This document shows, one piece after another, positions 1-12,833 of a DNA stretch of 64,000 nt. Location of the stretch: the NCBI GenBank assembly GCA_025331435.1, contig JAIWNI010000011.1, positions 372,001 through 436,000 on the forward strand. The letters run 5' to 3'. This DNA is from Choanephora cucurbitarum. Its lineage: Eukaryota > Mucoromycota > Mucoromycetes > Mucorales > Choanephoraceae. Position 1 is the first letter of the stretch; each line of letters starts with the position of its first letter. The notes below the pieces were generated by a model. It ran no database searches. It had not been told where the DNA came from and saw nothing but the letters and a program-made list of their open reading frames with translations. The position numbers and the translations under genes are program-made.

Positions 1-1305
1 TGATGTGTGTGTCTTTTGTAGATGGAGATTGTATATCAGATGTTTGAAGACTCATTGTTGAAAAATTAAAGATAAAAAAGATAAGAGTCGAATGTTTTTA
101 AAAAAAGTTCACTTTTATGCATTTCGAAACAAGTTTTGATCTGATGATTTTTAATCGAATCAACATGCGACGATAAGTTTAAGAATCATAAACAGTCGCC
201 TCCCTTAGTGAGGAAAAAGTTTTTCTCAAACCTATATCGACATCATTGAAAGTACCTGAAGCTCTGATTGGTGGTGTTGTAGATACGAGTCTTGCATGAA
301 TTTCTTTCTTATTTACGAGGCAGCCTAGTTTACAGAAAAAGAGGTTCTTATTCATGCAAATCGACTTCTTTACATGTATATTGAAATTATATAATAGCTC
401 AAGAGCTCTGTATTTTCCTTTAAAAACCAGAAGCATAGTATATGAAATAGGCTCAAAAGCAGTTACTTTTGTAGTGTATCTTGAGTCTTATATGAGACTG
501 TTCGCTTTATACAGGTTGAGATCGAGGTGAAATAACGTATGATCTTCTTTTATCCGCTCATGTAACACAACATAACTTTATTTTGAGTTGTAAGAATGAA
601 CTTAGGTCAATGAAGTATCTGCTGCTGTTTTTCCTTCTTCTTCATTGCTCAAAGATTGTTAAGAAAACACGCCTTTGGTATCCTTTCAAGATGCACATCA
701 TCATTACAATGTGGTATTTCGAAAAATCGTCGAATGTAAATGAGAAGCTGGCTTATATAAGAAAAGCGCTCAGGTTTTTGTTATTAAGTAGATCCCAATC
801 ACTCAAAATGACGTAGCTGCCACACTGCTACCTCTATCAATGCCAAAATTGTTCTGGAAACAACACTCGAGGCACTTGGGGTAACCAGCTTAGGTTTGAG
901 CTATCAACATATTTTGCTGCTATATCTACATATAGCTAGCAATACACTTCAAAAGGGTTTACAAAAAAATTGTCCCAAGTCATGCTGAGTGAAGTCCAGT
1001 AGAGAAAAGAAAGGATTTGAAGTGACGTTTTGCAGAGGAAAACTGCTTACAGATTGACTTAAAATCAATAGGCCAACCTCATTTTGGTGATGTTCGTGTC
1101 ATCAAAGTTTGGTTGCTTATATCAAGTCGAGGAAATTTTCGCAAGATGATCATCCTTCTATGACGACAATCTCCGACATGATTTAGGCCATTACGTCTCC
1201 ATTTGATTAAAAAAGAGATTTGTGAGTATCAAAATAGTTTCTCTCTCTTTTCTACTTTCAAAACATCCTTTCACAAGAAAAAAATAGCTAGCCTAATTTA
1301 TCAAC
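1..1305. other. Gene-poor stretch, no supported gene
   Basis: Only short, unconvincing open frames occur here. The longest run at about 583-816 on the plus strand and 179-436 on the minus strand; neither shows a recognisable motif or joins to other frames by plausible introns. The last 100 bases are pyrimidine-rich and likely hold the promoter and leader of the EF-hand gene that follows. Confidence 0.6.
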
Positions 1306-1973
1306 ATGTCAAACAAACCATCATTGTCAAGAACTTCTTCTATTACAGATGAAGAATTGAAGAGCCTTAAAGAAGGTAGTTATAACCACCATCTGTTTGT
1401 TTTCTCGAGACTAATACGAGTACAGCTTTCGCGTTGTACGACGCTGATCATAATGGTTTCATTAAATTAAGTCAGTTTGGTGATATTCTCAAGAGCCTGA
1501 ATATTGAACACGATGCCAAGAAGCTCGAGACAATTGTAAAAAAATCAGATAAGAATCATGATGGCCGTATTGATTTTGATGAGTTTGTCAGTGTGATGAC
1601 GCATTTCTTACCACCACAATACACTGATGAACCTGAGCAAGTTGAAGAAACAAACGACAACAAGAACCGCACTCGAGATATCAACTCTAATAGACAAAAA
1701 TCCAGGGAGCGTTACTCTCGCTGCATGAGTCGACACGAAACAGAAGAAATGAAGATGTGCTTCTCTAAATTCGACAAGAATGGTGACGGACAAATTTCAG
1801 AAGCTGAACTCAAGGAGGTCATGAATGACTTGGGCGAAAATCTATCAGACCAAGAAATTAAGGACATGATGAGTGATGCTGACACAAACAAAGACGGGTT
1901 TATTGACTTCAATGAATTTGCTGCATTGGCACCAAAAATGGGAGAAGAAGAGAAAACAAAGCAAACCAAATAA
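1306..1973 (+). CDS. Calmodulin-like EF-hand protein
   Basis: Two exons, 1306-1375 and 1426-1973, joined by a 50-nt GT-AG intron, encode 205 residues. The intron splits an Ala codon and restores the calmodulin-type EELKSLKEAFALYD start of the first EF-hand. There are four EF-hand loops: residues 29-40 (DADHNGFIKLSQ), 65-76, 140-151 and 176-187. Loops 2-4 have canonical Asp/Asn and a closing Glu. Loop 1 ends in Gln instead of Glu, so it probably binds calcium weakly or not at all. The linker between the N and C lobes is extended and charged (about residues 85-130), unlike true calmodulin (148-149 aa). A calcium sensor is therefore a sound family call, while the target is unknown. It is more divergent than calmodulin itself; centrin- or CML-like is the alternative. 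The next plus-strand gene starts about 100 bp downstream. Confidence 0.9.
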
Positions 1974-2070
1974 ATATGAATTTTTGTGATACGTTCTAAT
2001 TAAAAAAAAGACCTTACCTTTTTTTCTTTCTTTAATCTTCTCTTTTTCTTTCATTTATCTGTAATCAAGA

Positions 2071-3676
2071 ATGAGAAGTATATGGCTCTCGTCATTATTG
2101 TGCTTCTCAATAACATCCTTATTGTGCTTGTCAATCGGAATAAGTAGTTGGCTAGAGACAAATGATCACATGCTTTCATCTGCAGCACCGTTAAGTGAGC
2201 ATCTTTCTCTATTCAAAGTACATCTGTATTCTATCAAAAGCAACCGCATTATTTATTTGACATTTGGTTTGTGGCGGTACTGCATAATTGATCGACAAAA
2301 CAACACAAATGCATGTTCGCAGGCCAGTATAAACTTTGAGATAGGTAAGCAAAATAATCGACAGTATACAATAATAAATTTTAGTCATCCTAATGCCTTC
2401 TTTTTTAGATGCCAACAAGATGACTGAAATTATTAATAAAATCAACGATAGTGTGTCACTCAATAAGAACGATTTAACACCTTTATCAGCTGCGTCACAC
2501 GTCCGTTTTGTTCTTTTACTTTTGGCCTCTTTGGGAGCAGTGACTTCTTTAATCACTATCTCATTCCTGATTCCCGGAAAAACTAGGCGGAACTGGCAGA
2601 GACGAGTTTTATTCAGACTTGTTAGCTTAAAAAGCTTAGTCGGTGCGACATTAACAAGTGTTGCCCTTGGTGCGAGCCTAAGAGAGTATCGAACAAATAT
2701 AAATTCCCTCTGCTCCAATCTTTCTATCAATCAGAATGGTTACATTTGTCAAAGTTACACATCAAGCACAGAAACTATATCACTTGCGGTCTCAATCGGT
2801 CTTTTTGTTGTTTGCGCCATACACAGTGGTGTCTGTTCATTTGCACAAACTCCACCACCTGTTCCTTCCACTTCTCGAGCAAACAACAGTGCAGTCTCTC
2901 TTTTTGTCGAAAATTCGATAACGAGCGAGAAAATACCGAATCAAGCGATCAACGAAGACGTTCATGATAGCTATATGGAGAAATTAGAATCACATTACAA
3001 CAATTCAACATCAGCGAGTAATCGAGCTTCATTAAGGCCGCCACCACAAAGACAGCGATCAGTAAGGATCAACAACCACGAAACATCAGGTGTACAAAAC
3101 CCTGTACATTTGGAGCCCGAAAAAGAAAGCCGTGAAATACCTTTTCCGACATCAATTAGACAATCAATAGACATAACCAGTGCTTATACTTTAGTGCCTC
3201 CTGCACCTCCATTCGCCAATGAGAACAATAGACCATCTCTCTGTCTTGATTACCGTCCTCCAAGCTATGGATCCAATCATACCTTCGGAGCCTTGCAAGC
3301 AAATTACTTCGGAACCGATGATTCATCTCAGACATCTTCTTGCATCGACCGAATTCACAAGACGGACTCTATTGGTCCCAGCAGTAATCATTTGATGTAC
3401 GGCTCAAGTTCTGTGGCCATGCAGTCAAATCACACTCTAGGAGCCGATTTCATCTCAAATCATCCCAACATAAACCGGAATTCTACTTCGTTTCGGTGTC
3501 ACAACAATTCTTCGTTTAGTGGTGAAGAAGACGTTATAGATCTTTATTATAGCACAGATGACAGTAGTAACGTGCGCTCTAGTATACCCCCATCACACTC
3601 AATATCAAGCTATTCTCAAAACAATGACGACTTGTATAAACGTATTGATGACTATCGTCAATTCAAAGACAAATAA
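2071..3676 (+). CDS. PalI/Rim9/SUR7-like four-TM membrane protein
   Basis: Two exons, 2071-2344 and 2409-3676, encode 513 residues. Residues 1-28 form a first hydrophobic helix. An extracellular loop follows with the FGLWRYC element, resembling the GLW...C signature of the claudin/PalI/SUR7 superfamily. Three more helices follow (around VRFVLLLLASLG, SLKSLVGATLTSVALG and TISLAVSIGLFVVCAIHSG). The remaining C-terminal half, about 300 residues, is a hydrophilic Ser/Asn/Pro-rich tail, expected to be cytoplasmic. In ascomycetes PalI/Rim9 proteins act at the plasma membrane in alkaline-pH signalling, and SUR7 proteins act in eisosomes. Which branch this belongs to cannot be decided from the sequence alone. 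Topology and family are reasonably supported; the specific role is inferred. Confidence 0.7.
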
Positions 3677-6149
3677 TGAACTTACATATAATTTATGTGT
3701 TGTAAATAAAATAACGCGAATTTTTTTCTTGAGGTTTGACTAAATTAAATGCATGTAACACAGACAAAAATCCTGTTTAATGTTTCAACTTCAGATCGAG
3801 ATAAGGTTACATTTCACTCTTTTTTTTTCTCCTATGAATCTAGATACTATTTGGTAGTATATTATAGGTATGAAGGCCGATCGACAATTAAAAAGAGCGC
3901 GTATATGTACAAGAATCTCAAAGTCTATGATAAGCGTGAAAAGATTCGTCACATTTCTATATTGGATCAAAGATTGAATTAAATGACTTGTTAAATAGCT
4001 AGTCTCTCGGTTGATACAAGTAAAGGCTTTACTTTTGATTCAAATGCGATGTATAATGCGATGTATACAAGATATAAAATTTACTCCTTTAACAATATTT
4101 TTCTGAAGAACGAGTTTACAAACTAAAGAATCTGGCAACAATCAGATGCATAGCATTTGTTCAGTTGTGTGTTTGAAGTGATAGTTGTATAATATCTTTG
4201 ACGAGTTAGGCAGACTGAGCCAAGGGATGGCCTCGTAAGAAATGAGCATCAATAGTGACACTAGTCTACACCTTTGTTGTGTGCTGCCACTGTGTATCTC
4301 CAGAGCAGAATAGTAATGTTATTGAACATGCATTGAAATGCTGACAAGCCTGGTTACACCGCTTTGTTCAGTCTATTGGCAAAGAAAAACTTGTGTATCC
4401 ATTGAATAAGAATCATATCAGACTAGTAGCATTTTGATACAATGCATACAACAAAGCCATCGAAACAATATATGATAAGATTCAACCTTTTTAGTTATAA
4501 AAAGCTAAACAAAAATGACTCTCAAAGAGCTTGTTGCTTCTCACCCTGAAGTTCGAATGGCGACACATCTTACTTGATAGAATCTAGCATTTACATACAA
4601 AAGCATTTCGTTCTATTCCTTTTCTACGTAGTGAAGCATCTAGCTGATCTAAATGTCATCAGTCAATGATTTATTAAATCAACTTCTTGTCAAGTTCATT
4701 AAAAGCTATTCTAGAGCACGTTGATTTTCTTTTGATTCTTCACAAGGCGATTCTTGTCTTTCTAGGAAGATCAGGTATGTTTGCTAATAAACTCTTTTAA
4801 ATGACAGCGTAAATATCACAATGCGTACTATTTTGACTAAAGCTTTACTTAAATGACATAAAACAATTTACGTCTTACCATGTCATACGATGTTTGGAAA
4901 GGGAACAGATAAACTGTGCTTACTTTTGTATGGCCTAGCACCCTTTTTCAGCAGTTCTGAATGTGGATTTCGATCATCCAGAGTATTTTGTTGGTCTCCT
5001 TCTTCTATCTTTACCCAACAAACAGCTTATTTCTCTAGTTTTCATCGGAATTCTTATTTTCTATCTTTTTAAGATTCTTTTTTTTTTGTAGTTTTCTAAA
5101 ACAAGTAATCAATGCTTATTTGTATTGTTTTCCATTAATTGCTATTGTCCTACACTACGTACCCTAAGATCTTAGTTGAGTGCATTGTGTATTCGAAACA
5201 ACACAATTTGGCTAATCTCTTTCTGTTCAATGCACTGCATTTATTACATGTTGCCTAATTTTCTAAAAAAAGAGAAAGGCTATACGGATCTATCGTTTCC
5301 CTCCTTCTTCGTTCGGTTTAATTGGTGCTATCTTCATTGCTGACCATCAAACCAAGCAATATTATAAGCAACAGCTAACCTCACTATCAATAGAACATAT
5401 ATACTATCTTTCAAAGAATGGATACCATCCATAGTTGTTCCATCAAAGTACTAATGCGATTTGGCAACAACAAACACAATAAAAAACGCCACCAATCCCC
5501 TCTCTTCTCTCCCTTTTTTCGTGTTGCCACATGAAATAAAAAGGCTCTAGTATGAACAATTGAATGTGTGTAACATAACCCATTTTTTTTATAATGTTTA
5601 AATGTTAAGCTTGACTTATTCTCTAGGCAACAAAGGGCAGCAAGTGTAAATCAGCCTGAAATTCGTTCAATTAAGATGCAAAATAAGCTTTGCAAATCTT
5701 AATGAATCGCTAGTTGCACTGGCTTAATCAAAAGTGACACGCTTCCATCAAAGTCAATGTTACATGTGAAACAATTAAAGCACTTGCTATTTCTTTTTTG
5801 CACATCCAAAAGAACAAAAAACAAACAATTTATTCTTTTTCTTCATCTTTTACTATCTATTTTTCTCCTTTCTTTTAATACCTCCTGCGCTTCTTTCTTT
5901 ATACGCTCGTTACCTCACCTTATATTACCTTATGCAACCTATTTCACCTGTAAATAGGATTAACGGTCCGCTAACTGATAAAAAAAATGAAACAACCAGG
6001 TGTGCATATATTTTTGATCTTTACTACTGAAGTGATATCGTATTAAACCATAGCCTAGTCATTCAATAGAACCTAAGCTTACGCCTACACAAGACGAAAA
6101 CAACCAGCAGCCAAGAAAAAGAAACAACTCACTTATACCGATCGAGCTC
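3677..6149. other. Long intergenic region, no supported gene
   Basis: About 2.5 kb of AT-rich sequence with only short open frames (the longest near 5757-5957 is low-complexity hydrophobic). I see no tRNA, repeat pair or conserved protein fragment. The last few hundred bases presumably carry the promoter of the RasGEF gene. Confidence 0.6.
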
Positions 6150-9100
6150 ATGATCAACAACAATGGCGAAGGAGGTCGAGAATGTGCTGCACTCGCGACT
6201 GTCTTTGGTGTGCCTGAATATATTGATTCTAAAATTTTCTGGGAGCGACAACAATATCAACAAGAAGGTCTTTTGTCGAGAAAACCGGTCAATCCTTTAT
6301 TGTGGTCAGGGGCACCTACTGACAACAAATATGGCTATGTTTCGGTCAACCATATCTCAGTAGTAAAGAACCCTATTTCTAGCTCAATGTCACCACAGGA
6401 AGAGAGTGACCTATTACAGCAACACGACATTCAGTCTGAATTTGTCATTTCGTCATACGTCGACTCTGTTTTGGATCATGTTGGTTCCAATGACCTCTTG
6501 CACCATCCATTTCTTGGTGCAACATCAACTTCTACTCCTACTCCAACTCCTTCAAAAAGTTTTTCATTGCCTAGCATTCCTAGTGTTAGCAAATTCAATG
6601 ACATACTGATTGAAGGCGAAGATGGGTTCGATATCATGTTGCCTGCAAACCCTTCTTCTGTTCTGATTCATTCTTCAACACCTATCATTCGATCTGGATC
6701 AAATTCATCTGTACATAGCACCTACACTCTACCCTCTCAGCAAAAAGACGAACCAGCCATTTTAGTCTCAGAAAAGCAAGAAGAACTTATTGATGAAGCC
6801 AGAGTCATCATTGGCCCACCTGAGATATTCACCTTGATTATCTCTGATGAAGACGAGCGCTTTATTGTGTGGGGCCCCGATCCGATTGCAGTATCGTCGT
6901 CTATGGCAACCACAACCACGCTTGAAAGACCTTCTTCATATGCTTCGTTATACAATAGCCAATATGAACGTCCTGAACTAAAAGGGTTTTCATCCAACAC
7001 AACAGCCAATCTGACTGTTAGCAAATCAGTCAATCAAAGCTTAAATAAAGAGCGCAAGCACAGTTTTGCTTCTATGCGCTTATCAGCTCAAATCTTATCC
7101 GAAAACCTAAAATTAGGGCGTTATGCCAAGCATACGGAAAACAATGCACAGAATCCTACCTACCGCTCACGCCATAGCTCGCTTTTATTGAAAAAGGCAT
7201 TCGGCATAGGAAAAAAGAACACAATGAACAAAAATTCCCTTATGAAACCTACCGAAAAGACACAACCACAATATGCAGACGATGTACCAAAAGTCATAGA
7301 AGCAGCTACAATTCACAAGCTAGTAGAAAAACTGACAAATACGCTAGGTAACTACAGTCATCTGTAGAGAGAAAAAAAAAGAATAATATCCAACTCCTCC
7401 TCTTTTTTTTTTTTCGTAGATTATACATTCATGACAGATTTCTTTTTGACTTATCGAGATTTCCTTAGTTCTGGAGATTTATGTGAACTCTTGATTTCTC
7501 GCTTCTATTGGGCTTTGCAGAATGATGAAGAGGAAAGAAGAATTGTTCGAATTAGGTAAAGTTTAGCTTGTTTCTCTCCCTTTTTTTAAAACGTCAACTA
7601 AAAAAGCATCATTCTCTAGAACCTTTGTCGTGCTCCGTCACTGGCTCAACAACTATTTTGTCCATGACTTTATTGGAAACCGTCCTTTACGAATGATCCT
7701 TACAGACTTCCTCAACCGACTCCCGCGTCATCCGATCGTGAAAAAGTCCCCACGCGACCAACGCATTGTCAAAATGCTGAAGCGTGTTGTACGATGTTTG
7801 AAAAAGCTGTACTACAATCAATCATCTGGGGCATCGCGTGTCAAAGTGATCCCGCCTCCACCCCCGACAGCAGAACAGGAACAGATGGGTGAAATTGTTC
7901 GAGCTAAACTAGCCCAGAACCCTATTCGTCGTAAGGTAACGCTGAAAGTAGACATGAGTGGTCATCATAATGGCAACATGGCCATTCAGGATGCACGTTA
8001 TGCTCGCGTTGTCGTAGTTGGATCATTGAACATGAAGAACAGTTTTGCAGAACCCAGCAATGATAGCACAAACAGCCAATCTAGACCATCTTCAACTCTG
8101 CAGGATTCGAGCGCATCAGTTACAAATAATATCATATCTCAGCCTGATGATGGAAAGATGGTTCAATCTCCTAGAAACAGCCAATACGAAAGAAATAACT
8201 ATGAGCCTCAGTTGGCAGAAATCCCCCAGGAAGAAGACGACGAAGCAGAAGAGGAAGATCAAGGCCAAGAAAAGGTAGACGAAATAGCAGATGATAGAAG
8301 TGTTGCGTCCGACAATTCTCTTGAAAGCGAATTAAGTGCCGGTGAAACTATAATAAATGAGTTCTACGACTCTGAAGAGTCAGATGATGACGATAACGAC
8401 GGTGGGTCTCAAGCTGAGTCTAATCTAGAGCACGATGAGCATGATCGACATTGGCTTCAAGAGCAGCAAGAAACACTTGAATATTTCAAGAAAGCATCCA
8501 GCAGTGAAGAACCAGCTAAATCTCAACAACAGCCACATAGTGATATAGTAGATCTTGATTCATCAACAGGCATTACTTCCAAGGTATCTCAACAGGCCAA
8601 AAGCCCTCTTGAATCTGATCTAATCAGTGAAAGCTCAATGCCAACAACACCTACCTCTACTTCCAACCTTCCTAAATCAACCATACATCGAGTGCCTTCA
8701 GAAAAATGGTGCAAGGCGGAAGATGAACACAACAGTACAAAGCCCAAGCTACCATTTGAAACCCCTGAGAATATTCTGCCAGTCGAACTGCTAAGAGAAC
8801 TAGGAACTGAAGAGCTGAACGGTATCATTCCTGAAGGACTAGCCAGAACCTTATCGAGAAAGAGTATCGAAAAACGTAAGAGCGAAAAAAATCTTCGTGC
8901 TGCCTCGGGAAAATCTTCAGCAGTTTCATCAGCAAACACTTCACCTTACTTGACAGGCACCAGACCTGACTCAAAAGACGTTCCTGAAGTACCTGAATTA
9001 CCCCCTTTGATTGATGCTGTGGTGAAGAAAGCTCAGAACGATATATCCAGGAAAAAAAGCAAGAGTAGCCCTACAAAAAAGAAACATTCAAATGTTCATC

Positions 9101-11097
9101 AAGACAATGCTGAGCCAAGCAGCATCGACGCATTTGTCTCTATTCCTTATGAGTCAACTGCTGTAGTTGGAGCTGAATCGCTTCGTCTAGCTAAGGAAAC
9201 TGATGCATCGAAACTCAAGCTATCTAAAGTTATCTCTAAAGTACTTCGTGCTAATAATGAACAAGAGAATAGTAAAAGACCTTTGGATGACAACCTGAGC
9301 AGCCAAAGTGGATTTGAAATGTCCAATAGTGGGATTAATGGAACAGACAAAATCCAGATTGACTCTGAACCAGAACCAGAGCCAGTTCAAACAAGTCAGC
9401 TGGTGAGCCTCATTGCACAACGCCTTCGAAACGCTAGCATCGACGAAGCTAGTTTGATGGAAGAAGGTAAATGTCAATGCTACAGATGTTCTGGAAACAG
9501 CAACGGATCTCCTGTCTGTCGTCGACTCAGTATTATGTTGATCGCTGATGAGGAGAGAAGACGAAGCATAGAATTGCGAAAGAAGAGAGGTGCCAGCGTA
9601 GATATGGAAAAAATAATTGTTCACAGTCGTCCGGAAGGAACAACTGTCCAATCCTCAAAGCAGCCCAAACAAGCCAAGAATGGACCTGTCTATCTTGGAC
9701 ACCTTCAAGCACGTTCCAAAATAAACACCAATTTCTTTGACGATTCCCCCACAAGCGCTCATGCCACTCCTGAAAGCTCAGATGATGAAGACGATGATCA
9801 CACTAGTTATGTCCACTCTGAACGATCCATCCAAACTGAAGCACAGGCGAGTTCAAGTCGCGCTCGTATCTCTATGATATCCGATGCACCAACAGAACAG
9901 CCCAAGTCTAAGATGATTGAAATAGAGATACCTCCTTTAAGTTCTTCCAAAGAGATACGTCATGCTCGAAAGTCATCTGAGATTGCGAACCGAAATGCTC
10001 ATATGTCGATTCCCCAGCCATTAAGCCCCAGAATACCTACTGCTGCCAACCATAGTGGCCGATGCTTCATCATGATGTACAAAACAAGTTTCTTGGCTGA
10101 ACAATTGTGTTTTGCTGAGCGAGATGTACTTGTCAAGGTTGGTTGGGAAGAACTGATTCATTGCAAGTGGACCAAGATGGATGCAAGTGGAAACATCACA
10201 ACAAATCCATTTGCAAGTGGATTGAACAGTATGAACAGTATGAACAATGATGAACATATCAGCTATACTCGCCAAACAGAGCAAAGAAGAACTCAAGAAC
10301 AAGGGATTGAGCAAGTAATTCAGCGATTCAACACTGTCTGTCAATGGGTTGCTTCCGAAATTGTCAGGACAAAAAGCATCAACGAGAGAGTCAAGCTGAT
10401 TGAAAAGTTCATCCGTTTAGCTGCGGTAAGGAAATTCTGCTGTAGTCTATGACATAGATCTAACTTGTCTTATCTATAGAAATGCAAAGCATACTCAAAC
10501 TATGCGACTTTGCTTCAAATCCTCTTGGGTCTTCAATCACCTGCTGTTGCTCGCCTAGAAAAGACTTGGTCCAAAGTGAACACGAAATGTCAAAAGCAAC
10601 TTAGCAAACTGACCGAGTTCACTTCTCCCATGAAGAACTGGAAGCATGTACGAGACAGTATGACTGAGGTAGCTGAGGAATATGGTCATTCTCCGGAAGA
10701 TGTACAAGTTGAGTTACCAGGTACTACCTCAAACAAACAAAAGTTCAAGAGGGCTCGTATCAAGATACCCTTTGGAGGATGTATCCCATTCCTGGGCATC
10801 TATTTGTCAGACTTGGTATTCAATTCTGAGAAGCCTCGTTACTTGAAGCCCAACCTTGAAAGCCAAAAGATCTACAGTGCAAATAATACCAGAAGATTAC
10901 CTGACTGTCTCAACCAGCCTCTTGTGAACTTTAGAAAGTACCGAGTTGTGGCAACTGTGATCAAGAGGGTCTTGACATTTCAACGTCTAGCCATACGTTA
11001 TTCATTTGATGAAGATGGCTATTTGTTAGAGAAATGTAAAAACCTTGAAGTCTTGGATGCTGCTACTATTAGGGAATTAAGTATGGCACTTGAATAG
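6150..11097 (+). CDS. Lte1-like Ras-family guanine nucleotide exchange factor
   Basis: Four exons (6150-7347, 7420-7555, 7620-10425, 10480-11097) give 1585 residues. All three introns are short GT-AG introns whose splicing restores conserved sequence. Exons 1-3 build the RasGEF N-terminal (REM) domain, with FFLTYRDFLSSGDLCELL followed by RTFVVLRHWLNNYF. The C-terminal 300 residues carry a RasGEF catalytic (CDC25-like) domain, including PFLGIYLSDLVF and the NFRKY element. Between them lie about 700 residues of Ser-rich and strongly acidic low complexity. The order (REM near residue 400, catalytic domain at the extreme C terminus, about 1500 residues) fits fungal Lte1, which promotes mitotic exit through the Tem1/Ras-like pathway in yeast. 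A different Ras/Rap GEF is possible because the linker is not diagnostic. Start chosen at the first in-frame ATG of the open frame. Confidence 0.85.
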
Positions 11098-11514
11098 GCC
11101 TTAAAAAAAAATAACCTTATATTTACCACATATGTAATTAATCCACTAATAATCTATACATACTTTACTTATAAATAAACAACTTAATACTAATGCAATC
11201 TTAAACTATACTTGTACAAAACAAGAATGAGTGAATAAGAGATTTATTCTGACATTTTCCCTTTTCTTCCCTTCAGAATAAGAATGAAAAAAAAAATGAC
11301 AGGCTGTCTGCATTCAGCGAGTAATAGCAACGATTTAATTGCATAGTCTGTCCTATTGTAGCACACACACATCTATACTTGGCATTGTTATTCGGTCCGC
11401 CTACTATCTAGTTGACTGCAAAATTTATTCGAGAGCCGTATCCATCTTTTTTCTTTTCTCTTCTATCTCAATCTTCAACACACACTTTTTCTTCTTTCTT
11501 TCTTGGTTGTCTCT
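11098..11514. other. Spacer between RasGEF and pinin genes
   Basis: About 420 bp of AT-rich sequence. It has ATAAATAAA-type poly(A) signals near 11170 and a CT-rich stretch just before the pinin start codon; no gene is seen. Confidence 0.6.
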
Positions 11515-12305
11515 ATGGTTCAATCAAGCATCATCGTGCCCGAGTCTACTACCAATGTTCCTTCCAATAAGCGTAGAGCAGAGAATGCAGACTTAGAGAC
11601 AAGCGCGACATCAGAAGAGGTACACAAAAAAAAGAAAGAAAGGGAAAAAGACTTTTTTTTTTACAATCAGTTGACATGTAGACTCTTTTGTTTTAGGTTA
11701 AGCGACCTCGTTTGATAGATCAGGATGAAACAGGAAAAAAGCGTAACAAGCGTTTATTTGGTACCTTACTTGGTACACTTAGCAAGTTCAAAAACGAGAC
11801 AGAGAAGGACAGCGAGATCAACAAAAACAGACAGGCCATCAACAATAAATTACAAGAAAAACTGGAGCAGGAACGAAAGGAGCTCCAAGAGAAGTTAAAG
11901 GCGCGTAAGGAAGAAAAGATGAGATTAGCAGAACAAAAGATTCAAGAAGAACAGCGATTGCTGGAAGAAAAGAAGGTTGTTGAAAGAACTTGACACAGGA
12001 AAAAAAAAAGCTGACTGATATCATGTTAGGAACTATCCAAAATCCTTCAAAACGAGAAATTGGCATACTTCTTAAAGACAACCACACAACCTACTCTGTA
12101 TTATTTGCCACAGAAATTGACAGATGAAATGGCAGAGACGATTGAGTTACAAAAGAAAGAGGCATTAACGGCAAGGATTCAATTTGAAGAGCGAGGTGAA
12201 AAAAATGAAGGGAAGCGAAAGCATGATGACCGTAGTGAAGAAGAAGATGATCCTATCCAAGACGACTCTGAACAATATGATACAAATAAAAAGGAAGAGG
12301 AGTAA
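11515..12305 (+). CDS. Pinin/SDK/MemA domain protein
   Basis: Three exons (11515-11619, 11697-11975, 12030-12305) encode 219 residues. The signature RNKRLFGTLLGTLSKFKNE at about residues 46-64 matches the core of pinin, a nuclear protein of the splicing and exon-junction-complex periphery. It is followed by a long coiled coil (repeats of EKLEQERKELQEKLKARKEE type). The segment LAYFLKTTTQPTLYYLPQKL resembles pinin's YIRTKTKPHLFYIPG region. The C terminus is acidic and Lys/Glu-rich. The protein is much shorter than animal pinin (over 700 aa) because the RS-type tail is missing, as expected of fungal homologues. The second intron is 54 nt with an unusual GTTGTT donor. It is kept because splicing to the acceptor after CATGTTAG, with a good branch site (CTGAC), restores the conserved frame. 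Confidence 0.85.
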
Positions 12306-12833
12306 CCTTGCTTTTTCTTCTCTCTTTCCTTTTCTTTTTCTATAGCTTATTTGGTATAGAGGGGATAGCAGTTGGGTTTGGAGAAGCCAGAATAGATTTT
12401 ATGTGTATAGAAGAGAGATTTTATGGGATAGAGAGAGAGTAAACATCATGTTAGGTCGAACAACAGTCATCTCATTCAAGGTGATTTGTACGTTTTTTTC
12501 ATGTCCTAATGAGTATCGGTCAAGATGTAGGTATTTTGATAGGTCTTTTGGTTTATTTTAATAGGTGTATGTATGTATGTAAATAAGTGTATATTTGTGT
12601 GTGTGTATGTATATGAAAAGATACAGACAGTGGGTTATTGAAAAAGAAAAACGCTGCTAAGAGAATAATGTGTGGATATGAGAAAGAGAAAGAGAGAGCT
12701 AGTGATATACATGAAAAAAAAAAAGAAGTTGTGAAAATAATAAAGGAATATCCTATACATATATAATGTTTCCATCAAGGAAGTTAGAAAAAAAAAAAAC
12801 AAAGCAAATAAAAAATGGGGGGTATTTCTCTTC
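12306..12833. other. Convergent 3' spacer with simple repeats
   Basis: The space between the 3' ends of the pinin and PUF genes. It holds TG/TATG microsatellite sequence around 12565-12615 (GTATGTATG and TGTGTGTG runs) and several A-tracts. No coding potential is apparent. Confidence 0.6.
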
